Source: an uncultured Mordavella sp. (GTDB lineage Bacteria; Bacillota; Clostridia; Lachnospirales; Lachnospiraceae). Taken from it: 64,000 nt of DNA. Under the pieces are notes generated by a model. That model was not told the DNA's origin. It saw nothing but the letters and a program-made list of their open reading frames with translations, and searched no databases. The position numbers and the translations under genes are program-made. The stretch is from contig CABPCP010000004.1 of the NCBI GenBank assembly GCA_902406105.1, positions 1 to 64,000 on the forward strand. Reading direction: 5' to 3'. Position 1 is the stretch's first letter; each line of letters begins with the position of its first letter. Of this stretch, positions 54,675 through 63,663 are shown one piece after another.

Positions 54675-56081
54675 TTATCCGTTCACCACTTTGAGAAGTG
54701 AATCCGCCATATGATCGATCATTTCTTTGGTCACCATCTCTGTTACACACACCAGGGCACACTCGCCAAGCTCTGGATAATCTTGTGTCAAAGTGACTCC
54801 GGAGAAGATCTTCTCTTCCAAAAGACTTTGGCGGATCTCCTCAGCTGTCTTCCCGGTGCCGCTGTAATCCAGGACAAATTCTTTGAAGAAAGTTCCGGTA
54901 AATTTCAGCGCCACTCCTGGAATTTGAGAGAACCGCTGTGCAGCGTACTGGCTCTTGGTCATGATTGTATCTCCGATCTCTTCCATCCCTTTTGGTCCCA
55001 TCAGCGCCAGATACACGGCCACCGGAGCAGTCCACAGATTGTTCTGGGTTCCGGTAAATTCTTTGCCTTTTTCCCGCATCGCGTAATGGGTCCTCTCTGC
55101 CAGGACTACCGCATAGCCCACTTCCCCAGGCACAGTCGTCTCCACCACACCGTCTACCAGCTCTTTGAATTCTACAATATATTTCAGATCATCTTTGCAG
55201 GCAATGTAGCCGGCCTGGGCGCCGCCGCAGTGCAGATGGAGACCCAGTCCGTGAAGATCTCCCACGCAGATGGTGGCTCCGTAATTCCCTGGTGCTTCCA
55301 TTACGCCCAAAGTAATGGGATCCGCATAAACGATAAATTCCGCTCCAGCCGCTGCGGCCATCTCTCCGATCTTTGCTCCCTGGCTTTCAATCACACCCAG
55401 ATAATTAGGATTCTCGATCAACACTGCCGCAACTGTATCGTCTAGTTTTGACTCAAGATCAGCAAGATCCATCTCTCCCGTAAACGGGTCATACGCCACT
55501 TCCTCAATCACCAGCGCTTTTTCTTCGATTGCAGATTTTACATAATTTTGGGCGATCAGCAAATTCTGAGGCGTCATGGTCTTAGGTACTAAGATCTTCT
55601 TTCTTCCTGTGATCCGGTTTGCCATACAAAAAGAGGTGGACACCGCCTGGCCGCCGCAGTGGCAGGGAACCGTCAGAAAGTCCATTTCTAAAAGTTCTGC
55701 CATCATGCTCTGGTACTCGAAGAAGATCTGGTATTTCCCATGATCCGCCCAGGTCTCTGCCCCGTAGCAGGTCAGAAGTTCGCCTCTTCCGGCGATCTCA
55801 TCACATACAGCCGGCACAAAGTGCTGGGCGCATCCTGCTCCCATGAAATTGTCGTACTCATTGCAGTTCTTGTTTTTCGCAAGGATCTTCTCCATATGCC
55901 GCTTGATCCCAAGTTCATCCCGGATTGGTTCCGGCAGGTTCAGCAGGCCTTTGACCCGCAGCTCCTCAGGAATTTCTTCATATAGATCCATCACATCCGA
56001 GGCGCCCACTTCCCGGAGCATCTCTTCCTGGATTTCCGGCACGGAATTCGGTATGTATGGAAACACTGTTTTTTGGCTCAT
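54675..56081 (-). CDS. GcvPA-like PLP enzyme subunit (divergent)
   Basis: Partner subunit of 468 residues, related to glycine dehydrogenase subunit 1. FPYIPNSVPEIQEEMLREVG and LPEPIRDELGIKRHM match GcvPA, and the FEYQSMMAELLEMD helix is kept. Family-typical segments are altered: YTPYQPEISQG is replaced by CYGAETWADHGK, and the YDGATA segment by CHCGGQAVS. It lies 13 bases before the GcvPB-like gene, implying a heteromer. Substrate unknown; the changes in both subunits fit a changed specificity (inference). Confidence 0.8.
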   Translation of the reverse strand: MSQKTVFPYIPNSVPEIQEEMLREVGASDVMDLYEEIPEELRVKGLLNLPEPIRDELGIKRHMEKILAKNKNCNEYDNFMGAGCAQHFVPAVCDEIAGRGELLTCYGAETWADHGKYQIFFEYQSMMAELLEMDFLTVPCHCGGQAVSTSFCMANRITGRKKILVPKTMTPQNLLIAQNYVKSAIEEKALVIEEVAYDPFTGEMDLADLESKLDDTVAAVLIENPNYLGVIESQGAKIGEMAAAAGAEFIVYADPITLGVMEAPGNYGATICVGDLHGLGLHLHCGGAQAGYIACKDDLKYIVEFKELVDGVVETTVPGEVGYAVVLAERTHYAMREKGKEFTGTQNNLWTAPVAVYLALMGPKGMEEIGDTIMTKSQYAAQRFSQIPGVALKFTGTFFKEFVLDYSGTGKTAEEIRQSLLEEKIFSGVTLTQDYPELGECALVCVTEMVTKEMIDHMADSLLKVVNG

Positions 56082-56102
56082 ATTTCTTTCCTCCTCTTTC
56101 TA

Positions 56103-57347
56103 TTAGATTGCTCTCCCCGGATGTCCCTGCATCGCTTCCCTTTCCTCTCGCTTTTTCAAGGTTGTGGGATTGGTTTCTGTCAGACAGATGGACAGAACCA
56201 TCGCGATAGCGAATACGATTGCCGCAGAGAGGATAATAGTCTTAAGATCTGGGCACACATTCCCGGAGATTGCCGGAACAACCGCGCCTCCTACCGCTTC
56301 ACCCACGCCTGCGACGAAACCTCCGGCCGTAGCCTTCAGGGAGTCCGGCACAGACTCATAAGGCACGATCGAGTAGTACAGCGGCAGCGTAGAAATTGGA
56401 AGTCCGGCAATCAACGCATACACCACGATCGTTGCCTTGCTCTCTGGCATAACCGCCATTACCACCGGGGCAATGATCGCCACGCCAAACACTGCTGCCA
56501 GAACGGGTTTTCGTCCTATATTATCTGAAATCTTCGGAACCGCAAAGGCATAGATAATGGCCAGGACACCCATAGAGCTTGTAACAAAGCCCATGCCGTT
56601 AATATCCAGGCCGGCATACTCAACCCAGTAAAGCGGCGCGTAGTTCATAATGATCCAGTATCCGCCAAGCCCCATGACCGCGATCAAACCTGCCAGGACT
56701 ACATTCTTCTTCTTCAGCACCTGTCTAAGCTGTCCCTTTCTGCTGTCCAGCTGCAATTCGGATTTCCCTGTATCCCGCACGATCTTGATCATGGCAAAGC
56801 CTACCAGGAGTACCAGGATACAGATCAGTGCTGTTGAGTTCCTCCAGCCCATCCAGGTACAGAGCTGGGTCATCAGAATCGGACCGCATAAGGTTACGAT
56901 AAATTCACAGGTCGAATTCACATACCCTGTATTCTTCCCATAAGATTCCTTTGTGGATGCCGGTTCCATGATATTGTAGATCAGAACCAGGATCGGACCT
57001 AACGCCACACCAAACGCGACCCGAAAGAAGATCAGCATCCCATAGCTGTTGGCCGCAAAAGACAACCCCGCGCAAACACCCGCCGTGATCGTCAGCGGGA
57101 CGATCCACCATTTCTTATGTCCAGTCCGGTCAGAAATGTAACCTATGATCGCCGATGAGATCGCGAACGCGACCGTTGTCGCGCCGCTGATATAGCTTAC
57201 CTGGGCGTTTGTCATAGGAATGGATTCCATGATCGCGGGCATCATAAAGTTCACTGCCAGACGGTTCAGATGCAGGAATCCCCAAGTCAGAGAAAACAGA
57301 ACCACGATCCTTTTCTCATAACTTCTGTCATAGCTTTTCTCAGCCAT
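56103..57347 (-). CDS. Major facilitator superfamily transporter
   Basis: Twelve-helix MFS carrier of 414 residues. The loop 2-3 motif appears as GYISDRTGHKKWW, and NRLAVNFMMPAIMESIPMTNAQVSYISG resembles anion/organic acid or aromatic acid carriers. It is first in the operon with the GcvP-like pair and is preceded by a promoter with a 19-base spacer. It probably imports the substrate of the PLP enzyme; direction and substrate are inferred. Confidence 0.88.
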   Translation of the reverse strand: MAEKSYDRSYEKRIVVLFSLTWGFLHLNRLAVNFMMPAIMESIPMTNAQVSYISGATTVAFAISSAIIGYISDRTGHKKWWIVPLTITAGVCAGLSFAANSYGMLIFFRVAFGVALGPILVLIYNIMEPASTKESYGKNTGYVNSTCEFIVTLCGPILMTQLCTWMGWRNSTALICILVLLVGFAMIKIVRDTGKSELQLDSRKGQLRQVLKKKNVVLAGLIAVMGLGGYWIIMNYAPLYWVEYAGLDINGMGFVTSSMGVLAIIYAFAVPKISDNIGRKPVLAAVFGVAIIAPVVMAVMPESKATIVVYALIAGLPISTLPLYYSIVPYESVPDSLKATAGGFVAGVGEAVGGAVVPAISGNVCPDLKTIILSAAIVFAIAMVLSICLTETNPTTLKKREEREAMQGHPGRAI

Positions 57348-57418
57348 CGTCTTTGTTTCCCTCCTTCACTTTCTTTTTCATTCGTTCAGACATCTGCGCA
57401 TTGCCTTTCTGATATGCA

Positions 57419-57449
57419 TCTTAAACTCTGAACTTAGGTGGAAAGTCAA
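57419..57449 (-). promoter_or_regulatory. MerR-type promoter of the MFS-gcvP-like operon
   Basis: Minus-strand -35 TTGACT (57444-57449) and -10 TTAAGA (57419-57424) are 19 bases apart, the overlong spacing typical of MerR-activated promoters. The spacer contains ACCTAAGT, which also forms the centre of the inverted repeat before the adjacent merR gene. Confidence 0.65.
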
Positions 57450-57480
57450 TAGAAAAGTGTGAAAATTTTATTTATCTTTC

Positions 57481-57543
57481 CAAAAAAAACAAAAAAAACA
57501 GCACATCTTGGATTTTGTCGAATTTCAAAATTCAAGATGTGCT
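57481..57543 (-). terminator. Terminator after merR
   Basis: Stem AGCACATCTTG with its complement, plus an inner ATTTTG/CAAAAT stem, followed on the minus strand by runs of eight T residues. It lies 15 bases after the merR stop and separates it from the MFS operon promoter. Confidence 0.85.
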
Positions 57544-57558
57544 ATATTCCTGCTTTTC

Positions 57559-58446
57559 CTACAAGTTTTCCCGCTTTTTCACGGGAAAATGAATCTTAGT
57601 CAAATACTGCTCCTCGCTGAAGGTATTGCTGATATCCATCAGATAATACTCCAATGGAGGTCCTGTGATCTCATACCCATTGTCTCCGATCCATTCTTCC
57701 AGATACTGATAGGTTTTCCGGCTCTTGCTGTAAGGACCGATGTGGATCGTGCTTGCTGTAAGGAATCCGCCAAACTGGCGCAGTTCCCGACACTGGAAAC
57801 CGTCCGGCTTGATCACCGGAAGGCAGACTTCCAAATCTCCCTTTTCTTCACCGAACTGCCGTTCATACCCATCATGAAAAATGCCGATATAGGGCCCGAT
57901 CGTATACAGATTATATTGGCTCCTCAGTCGCTGAAGTTCCAGACACCGGTCGGAAAAAAGATTCTCCGCGTTCACTTCGCTGGGATAGCGGGTATACAAA
58001 ACCCACATTTCCTTCAGCGGCGCCACCTCTACCGGATAGAAATGTTCCACAGAAAACAAGGAAGTATCCGCCTCCACATCCAGGAAACTCCTGCCGTTTG
58101 TCACTCTCCGATACGCGTTCTGGGCGGATAGAAGCTTACTCTCCAGGTTTTCAATCTCTCCCTCGATCTCCCTTACTTTCTCTCGCAGACATTCCTCTAG
58201 CTGACGGTGGCTTTTCTTTTTCAAAATCTCCCGGATCTCTTCCAGAGATAATCCCAGAGATTTCAGATCGCGGATCGTCTGCGCCCGCTCTAACTGGTGG
58301 ACGGAGTAATACCTGTATCCGTTGCTTTCATTGCGGATCGCGGGGATCAAAACCTGCTCCCGGTCATAATAACGCAGAGCGGTAATACTGATCCCTGTCA
58401 GCCTTGCCAATTCACCGATCGTATACTTTTGTTTCTTTCCTTGCAT
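57559..58446 (-). CDS. MerR-family regulator with GyrI-like effector domain
   Basis: Activator of 295 residues. The N-terminal MerR helix-turn-helix (YTIGELARLTGISITALRYYDRE, about 8-30) and SNGYRYYS wing are followed by a long coiled coil (about 80-115) and a BmrR/GyrI-like ligand domain (about 135-290). Such proteins bind small amphipathic ligands and untwist promoters with 19-base spacers. The downstream MFS operon has exactly such a promoter, so it is the predicted target. It is transcribed separately, ahead of its own terminator. Confidence 0.9.
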   Translation of the reverse strand: MQGKKQKYTIGELARLTGISITALRYYDREQVLIPAIRNESNGYRYYSVHQLERAQTIRDLKSLGLSLEEIREILKKKSHRQLEECLREKVREIEGEIENLESKLLSAQNAYRRVTNGRSFLDVEADTSLFSVEHFYPVEVAPLKEMWVLYTRYPSEVNAENLFSDRCLELQRLRSQYNLYTIGPYIGIFHDGYERQFGEEKGDLEVCLPVIKPDGFQCRELRQFGGFLTASTIHIGPYSKSRKTYQYLEEWIGDNGYEITGPPLEYYLMDISNTFSEEQYLTKIHFPVKKRENL

Positions 58447-58487
58447 TAAGACCTTCCTAACAAAAACATAATATGATAAACCACGAG

Positions 58488-58513
58488 AAACCCTCTACTT
58501 AGGTTGAGGTTTT
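58488..58513. promoter_or_regulatory. Inverted-repeat operator upstream of merR
   Basis: On the minus strand AAACCTC, centre AACCTAAGTA, then GAGGGTTT form an inverted repeat of MerR-operator type, about 42 bases before the merR start. It shares the ACCTAAGT core with the MFS operon promoter, suggesting autoregulation. Further upstream TTGACA-19-TAAAAT may be the merR promoter. The gap 58447-58655 holds no ORF. Confidence 0.6.
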
Positions 58514-58655
58514 TGAAGAAACATTCCGCCCTTCTTTACCCCCTCCCGTATTTTACCATTTGTACTCTTAAGCTTGTCAATGATTTATCAAACAAAATCC
58601 TGACCAATTTTTCTTCTGTGTTTTTGTATAGAATTGACAAACGCTATATATCTAT

Positions 58656-59528
58656 TTATCTTTTCAATGAGTAGATCCACAAGGCTTTGATCTGCCCCTC
58701 CAGCCGCTCAAACTCCCATAAGTTCTCTGTATTTGCTTTGCTAAAGGGATCATTGACCTTGATCTTTCCATCCTCATACCCTGCCAGCACGATAAAATGT
58801 CCCTTGTCCGTGAAATCTCCCGGCCCTACGCTGCAGATGATCGGATGGCCCGCCTGAAGCTGACTGACAACCGCTGTTTCTTCAATCTCTCCTTCATAGC
58901 ACGTCAGGCCCCAAGCCGCGCACCCATCGCTCATCAGCTTCCAGTAGGTATTATTTTCCTCATCCACGTATCCATTTGCCGTCCCATAGGCAGCTACACT
59001 GGCGGGAGTGATGGACGCATCTCCGGTAAGGCCGCTGGCCACCATGGAAAGGCAGGTAGGCCCGCAGCCGCTGACTGCCACGATGCTGGTTCCATAGGAC
59101 GCGTATCCCCACCGCTCATCCCATTGGATCAGCTCTGGAATTTCCCCCTGGATCAAATCGTCCCCGATCGTCTGAGCAGGGGAACTGTCTTTCTTTTCTT
59201 CATAATTCGCTACGAATTCTATAGTCTCTTCGTTTTTATCCAGAAGTTCTATAACTCCGGCGGGATATCCCCGTTCCACCGCGGTCTTTTTCACCCTTGC
59301 CAGCCGTTCCCGGGGCGTCTCATCCTGAAGCGCTCTGTCTGTCTCCTGAAGCGTCCCTTTGATTCCTTCTGAACTGCTTATCGCCCCGCTGGTTTTCTGT
59401 TCTTCCGCAGAAGATCTTACTGTATATATGACCGGAATTGCCACTGCCAAAACCGCTAAAATCACGATTATAAGGATCTGTCTTTTCACCTGCTGCCTTC
59501 TTCTGGAATACTTCTTTTCTTTTGTCAT
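58656..59528 (-). CDS. Membrane-anchored C39-like cysteine protease domain protein
   Basis: Protein of 290 residues with a basic N-terminus, one membrane helix (about 17-36) and an extracellular Peptidase_C39_2 domain. The catalytic residues are visible: C155 in SGCGPTC, H244 in GHFIVLAGY and D260 in VNDPF. A Ser/Thr/Glu-rich linker spans about 40-75. Likely a surface or secreted protease; substrate unknown. It has its own promoter. Confidence 0.88.
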   Translation of the reverse strand: MTKEKKYSRRRQQVKRQILIIVILAVLAVAIPVIYTVRSSAEEQKTSGAISSSEGIKGTLQETDRALQDETPRERLARVKKTAVERGYPAGVIELLDKNEETIEFVANYEEKKDSSPAQTIGDDLIQGEIPELIQWDERWGYASYGTSIVAVSGCGPTCLSMVASGLTGDASITPASVAAYGTANGYVDEENNTYWKLMSDGCAAWGLTCYEGEIEETAVVSQLQAGHPIICSVGPGDFTDKGHFIVLAGYEDGKIKVNDPFSKANTENLWEFERLEGQIKALWIYSLKR

Positions 59529-59553
59529 ATGGACCTCTCCTTATCGGAACTCT

Positions 59554-59583
59554 ATTATACTATACCTGTTCCAAAAGAGGCAA
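59554..59583 (-). promoter_or_regulatory. Promoter of the C39-like protease gene
   Basis: Minus-strand -35 TTGCCT (59578-59583), 18-base spacer, -10 TATAAT (59554-59559), about 25 bases before the start codon. Confidence 0.6.
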
Positions 59584-59634
59584 CTTAAGGTATTCTTAAT
59601 TCTCTTTGAAGCCTTCTCCCCTCCCTCCGGCTTA

Positions 59635-59663
59635 TTGCGTTTCCGAGCGCTGAAGGCTATAAT
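59635..59663 (+). promoter_or_regulatory. Promoter of the LysR gene
   Basis: Plus-strand -35 TTGCGT (59635-59640), 17-base spacer, -10 TATAAT (59658-59663), 36 bases before the LysR start. Confidence 0.6.
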
Positions 59664-59699
59664 GGGGCTATAAGAGAAGACAGGAGGCATGGCGCGGTT

Positions 59700-60638
59700 A
59701 TGTTCCATTCTATGCATTACGTTTATGAAGTTTACAAAGAACGCAGTTTTTCCAAGGCAGCGGCTAATCTCTATATCAGTCAGCCCTCCTTGAGCGCTGC
59801 CGTCAAAAAAGTAGAAGAAAAGATCGGAGCGCCCCTGTTCGACCGCAGCGTCAGTCCGATCCAGCTGACCGAATGCGGAGAACACTATATCCGATCCGTG
59901 GAAGAGATCATGGATATCCAGAACCGATTTGAAAACTATCTGAATGACTTAAATGAATTAAAGACAGGACAGCTTTCCATCGGAGGCAGCAACCTTTTCG
60001 CCTCCTATATCCTGCCGCCCATGATCGCCCGGTTTACCAGGAAATACCCTCTAGTCAGAATCCATCTCACAGAAGCGGACACTCCTCAGCTTATGGAGCT
60101 GTTGTCCCGGGGGGCTTTAGATTTGGTCATCGACAACTGCCAGTTTCCGGAGTCTGTCTATCACCCTCATTTTCTCGCGGACGAGACCCTATTGCTGTCA
60201 GTGCCGATAGCTTTCCCTTCTAACCAGCGGCTCTCCAGGTTTCTGCTGACCCAGAAGGATATCCTGGAGGGACGGCATCTGGATCCATCCTTCCCTTGTG
60301 TCTCTTTGAGGGAATTCCGTTTGGAACCTTTCATCTTCCTTCGTTCCGGCAATGACACCCGCTCCCGGGCAGAGAAAATCTGCCAGATGGAAGGGTTCTC
60401 TCCCAATGTGATCCTTAAATTAGACCAGCAGGTGACCGCTTTCAATATCTGCCGGTACGGCATGGGCATCACCTTTGTTGGAGATACGCTTATCCGACAC
60501 ATTGCCAATGTAGATGAATGCTGCTTCTACAAACTGGACAACCCCCAGACAAAGCGGAGCATCGTCTTCTACCACAAGCAAGCCAAGTATATGACCCGAG
60601 CAATGGAAGAATTTCTCAAAATCGCCGGACAGGACTAA
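59700..60638 (+). CDS. LysR-family transcriptional regulator
   Basis: LysR regulator of 312 residues. The N-terminal winged helix reads YKERSFSKAAANLYISQPSLSAAVKKVEEKIG, followed by a type 2 periplasmic-binding-like effector domain (LSIGGSNLFASYILPPMIARF onwards). It is convergent with the 2-hydroxyacid dehydrogenase gene, with only four bases between the stops, and divergent from the C39-like protease gene. The target is unknown. The GGAGG at 59683 is slightly far from the ATG at 59700; an ATG at 59712 is an alternative. Confidence 0.9.
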   Translation: MFHSMHYVYEVYKERSFSKAAANLYISQPSLSAAVKKVEEKIGAPLFDRSVSPIQLTECGEHYIRSVEEIMDIQNRFENYLNDLNELKTGQLSIGGSNLFASYILPPMIARFTRKYPLVRIHLTEADTPQLMELLSRGALDLVIDNCQFPESVYHPHFLADETLLLSVPIAFPSNQRLSRFLLTQKDILEGRHLDPSFPCVSLREFRLEPFIFLRSGNDTRSRAEKICQMEGFSPNVILKLDQQVTAFNICRYGMGITFVGDTLIRHIANVDECCFYKLDNPQTKRSIVFYHKQAKYMTRAMEEFLKIAGQD

Positions 60639-60642
60639 GCCA

Positions 60643-61581
60643 TTATCTCTGACAGAAGAATTCTTCAATCTGTCCCTGGATGATCTCCATAAGCCTTGTC
60701 CTGGACTCAATGCTGGCCCAGCCGATATGGGGTGTGATAAACAAACGCCTGCTGTCCCGGATCCTTTGAAGCGGATTATCCGGACTCATAGGTTCCTCCC
60801 TCAGCACATCCAGCCCCGCCGCCTGGATCTCACCTGATTCCAGTGCCTCTGCCAGATCTTCTTCCACCACAATAGGCCCTCTTCCTAAATTCAGGAAAAT
60901 ACAGCTTTTCTTCATCTTCTGAAAAGCCCTGGCATCGATCAGATCTTCCGTATTCTGATCCAATGGCGCATGGACGGAAATGATATCCGAAGTCCGAAGC
61001 AGCGTATTCAGATCCACCTGATGATAGCCCTCCTGTGGCGCGCTGCCCGACGCGGAAGCGTATACCACTTCCGCTCCGAATGTTTCCGCGATCTTTGCTA
61101 CCTTTCTTCCAATATTTCCAAGCCCAATGATCCCCCACCGCTTTCCGTTCAATTCATAGAAACTTTCCGCGAAATGGGTAAAGATCGTATCATCTACATA
61201 ACGGCCTTCCTTTACATAATCATCATAATAACGCAGCTTCTCCAGAAGATAGAACAGCATGGCAAAGGTATGCTGTGCCACCGACTGAGTCGAATAGCCG
61301 GCCACATTCCTCCAGGCGATTCCCCGTCTGTCCAGGTATTCCTTATCTAAATTGTTGGTTCCGGTGGCCGTCACACAAACCAGCTTTAAGTTCTTCGCGT
61401 TTCCAATGGTGGATTCATTGACCTCCACCTTATTGACGATGACCACATCCGCGTCCGCCGTCCGCCAAGGGACCTGCTCCGACCGGGAAAATCCATATTT
61501 TACCACTTCTCCCAGCCGATCGAAACCGGATAAGTCTATATCATCACCTATCGTTTTCGCGTCCAAAAACACTATTTTCAT
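60643..61581 (-). CDS. D-isomer-specific 2-hydroxyacid dehydrogenase
   Basis: Dehydrogenase of 312 residues, related to glycerate/hydroxypyruvate reductases. Rossmann motif GLGNIGRKVAKIAE and the catalytic set Arg (NLGRGPIV region), Glu (LDVLREEPM) and His (ITPHIGWAS) are visible. The acidic residue that usually ends the second strand and selects NAD is replaced in VVYASASGS, which could allow NADP. The ATG at 61581 has GGGAGG upstream; the 77-codon extension to 61812 runs through the tRNA gene and is rejected. Confidence 0.9.
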   Translation of the reverse strand: MKIVFLDAKTIGDDIDLSGFDRLGEVVKYGFSRSEQVPWRTADADVVIVNKVEVNESTIGNAKNLKLVCVTATGTNNLDKEYLDRRGIAWRNVAGYSTQSVAQHTFAMLFYLLEKLRYYDDYVKEGRYVDDTIFTHFAESFYELNGKRWGIIGLGNIGRKVAKIAETFGAEVVYASASGSAPQEGYHQVDLNTLLRTSDIISVHAPLDQNTEDLIDARAFQKMKKSCIFLNLGRGPIVVEEDLAEALESGEIQAAGLDVLREEPMSPDNPLQRIRDSRRLFITPHIGWASIESRTRLMEIIQGQIEEFFCQR

Positions 61582-61635
61582 ACTTTTCCTCCCGCCGCTT
61601 TTGCTTTTACGCTTCCCGCAAACAAAATCATACTC

Positions 61636-61677
61636 AAAAAAGCCGCAAACGCTGACTATGCAACGCTTCCGGCTTTT
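61636..61677 (-). terminator. Terminator after tRNA-Gly
   Basis: Stem AAGCCG..AAGCG with GCGTT..CGGCTT, followed on the minus strand by TTTTTT; it lies just after the tRNA. Confidence 0.75.
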
Positions 61678-61680
61678 CCA

Positions 61681-61751
61681 AGCAGATGACGGGAGTCGAA
61701 CCCGCCTCCCCAGCTTGGGAAGCTGGTGTTCTACCGATGAACTACATCTGC
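61681..61751 (-). tRNA. tRNA-Gly (anticodon CCC)
   Basis: Complete cloverleaf on the minus strand: acceptor GCAGATG/CATCTGC, D-stem GTTC/GAAC, anticodon stem CCAGC/GCTGG with loop TTCCCAA (anticodon CCC), T-loop TTCGACT on a GCGGG/CCCGT stem, discriminator T. CCA is not encoded. A TATAAT box lies at 61762-61767 upstream. It reads GGG codons. Confidence 0.95.
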
Positions 61752-61844
61752 GTACCTGTCTATTATAGCACAGCTTTTCCATACAGAAAAGAGGGAATTT
61801 TATTTTTTTCAATTTCCCTGTGCAATATCAGACAGCAGCAGCGC

Positions 61845-62801
61845 TTATGGGATCACACGCAGGGCGTTTCTCCGCCAGATCATATCCAGCTGCCGCTCTG
61901 ATATCCCTTTTTTCTTCAGCGCTTCCCAGAGACGTTCCATGCTCCCCACCTCCGGGATATCCATAACCTCCATACCGTCAAACCCGTCAAAGTCTGTGCC
62001 GATCGCGGGAAAACTGCTGCCTCCCACGTCAATCATATGAAGGATATGATGCGTGATCTCAGAAATCCTGGATTCCGTCTCTGTACCCAGAAACGGCCCA
62101 TAGAAATTTACTCCCGCGATTCCGCCCCTGTTTGCGATCGCCCGGATCATCTCATCTGTCAGATTCCTTGGATGAGGGCATACCGCCCGGCAGTTAGAAT
62201 GGGAGGCGATCACCGCTCCCCTCGCGTGTTCCAACACGTCCCGCACAGTCCCATCAGAGGCGTGGGACACATCTACGATCATTTTCAGCTCGCTCATTCT
62301 CTCTACCATCTGGATTCCAAACGGCTTCAATCCCTGCCACATCTCTCCCGGCCGCCTGCTGTTTGGATGCCCGATACAGTTCTCGTGATTCCACAGCAGC
62401 GTTACCAGCCGGACGCCTTTCCGATACAATTCCTCCAGCCTTTCCATCTTCCCATTGAGCACGCCGCCGTCCTCCACCCCAAGAAGAGCAGAAATCTTTC
62501 CTTCTGATTCATTCCTGAGGATCTCCTTCCTGGAGCACGCGCGGGCGATTTCATCAGGAAACGCGTTGATCTGCTGATCCAGAAAACGGATCATCTCCAG
62601 GATGCGCGCGTACCCTTTCTCATACGCTCCCTTTGCCTTGTAATCCTCTAAATATGTGAAGCATGCAAAAAACTGGGCCAGCGTACCGGCTTTCTTCATA
62701 CCGGGGATATTGATACTGCATTGATTCTCCATCAGATTTCCCTCTTTATCAAGGTCCATCATCTTCCACAAAGTATCACAATGCATGTCGATCAATTTCA
62801 T
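61845..62801 (-). CDS. Membrane dipeptidase family protein (M19)
   Basis: Zinc dipeptidase of 318 residues of the renal dipeptidase family. Metal ligands are visible in IDMHCDTLW (HxD), GVEDGG (bridging Glu), DVSHAS and IASHSNCRAV (His), with the GTDFDGFDG segment near the end. No signal peptide, so it should be cytosolic. Likely substrates are L-Xaa-D/L-Xaa dipeptides. Confidence 0.93.
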   Translation of the reverse strand: MKLIDMHCDTLWKMMDLDKEGNLMENQCSINIPGMKKAGTLAQFFACFTYLEDYKAKGAYEKGYARILEMIRFLDQQINAFPDEIARACSRKEILRNESEGKISALLGVEDGGVLNGKMERLEELYRKGVRLVTLLWNHENCIGHPNSRRPGEMWQGLKPFGIQMVERMSELKMIVDVSHASDGTVRDVLEHARGAVIASHSNCRAVCPHPRNLTDEMIRAIANRGGIAGVNFYGPFLGTETESRISEITHHILHMIDVGGSSFPAIGTDFDGFDGMEVMDIPEVGSMERLWEALKKKGISERQLDMIWRRNALRVIP

Positions 62802-62875
62802 ATTCAGCCACTCCTTTGCATATTATCCTATATAATCAGTATACTCTTCAAATTCGGTTTATGAAAGGGATTTTT

Positions 62876-63595
62876 ATGACTTCAATCATCGGGATCATCT
62901 CCTGCGGCTATCACAACGGGAGACAGTTTGTCACAGACACATATATTAAAGCCGTTGAAGCGGCGGGAGGCACTGCCGTTCTCATCCCCTGCGCCAAAGA
63001 ATCATCTTTCTCTGTTTATACTGACCTTTGCGATGGATTTCTCTTCTGCGGCGGCGATGATGTCTCCCCGCTTTTGTTTGGGGAAGATCTTCTGACTGCC
63101 CAGGGCAGGACTAATTGGGACACGGATTGGTTCCATCTAAGTTTCATGCGCCATGTGCTGGAGACAAAACTTCCGGTCTTTGGAATATGCAGAGGGATGC
63201 AGATCCTTAATCTGGCTCTTGGAGGCACGATCTGCCAAGATCTTTCCCTGCGGGACGCTTCCTCCCTTCAACATATGCAGATCTCTGACAGCCGTTCCGA
63301 CCCCTGCCATAAAATCATCATTTCAAAAAATAGCATACTATATAACATTCTTGGAGAACATCAGATTGTAAATAGCTTTCATCACCAATGCGTGAGACAA
63401 CTTGGACAGAACCTCAAACCGACCGCGGTAGCTTCGGACGGAATCATAGAAGCCATTGAGTCTGCCTCCCATTCTTTTGCGGCAGGCGTCCAATGGCATC
63501 CGGAATGTATGTATCAAAGAAATAATAAAATGGGGAAACTCTTCCAATATTTTGTCCGTCAATCGGAAAGCGCGAAAAATTTAACTCTGATCTAA
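62876..63595 (+). CDS. Gamma-glutamyl-gamma-aminobutyrate hydrolase family protein (peptidase C26)
   Basis: Class I glutamine amidotransferase-like hydrolase of 239 residues, PuuD type. Nucleophile Cys lies in GICRGMQILNLALGG; the His-Glu pair is in GVQWHPE. FCGGDDVSPLLFGE is also family-typical. The ATG at 62876 has GAAAGGGA five bases upstream; starts at 62816 and 62861 are possible. It lies divergent from the M19 dipeptidase gene, and both fit peptide or gamma-glutamyl turnover. Confidence 0.9.
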   Translation: MTSIIGIISCGYHNGRQFVTDTYIKAVEAAGGTAVLIPCAKESSFSVYTDLCDGFLFCGGDDVSPLLFGEDLLTAQGRTNWDTDWFHLSFMRHVLETKLPVFGICRGMQILNLALGGTICQDLSLRDASSLQHMQISDSRSDPCHKIIISKNSILYNILGEHQIVNSFHHQCVRQLGQNLKPTAVASDGIIEAIESASHSFAAGVQWHPECMYQRNNKMGKLFQYFVRQSESAKNLTLI

Positions 63596-63663
63596 CATAT
63601 TTTCCTCTTTTTGACACATACTAATCCCGAAAAACCACAATTGTTCTTAAAGGAGGAAAGACA

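Noticed and set aside
61582-61812. N-terminal extension of the 2-hydroxyacid dehydrogenase
   Set aside because: It is a translation of the tRNA-Gly gene and its terminator; the internal ATG at 61581 has a strong ribosome site.
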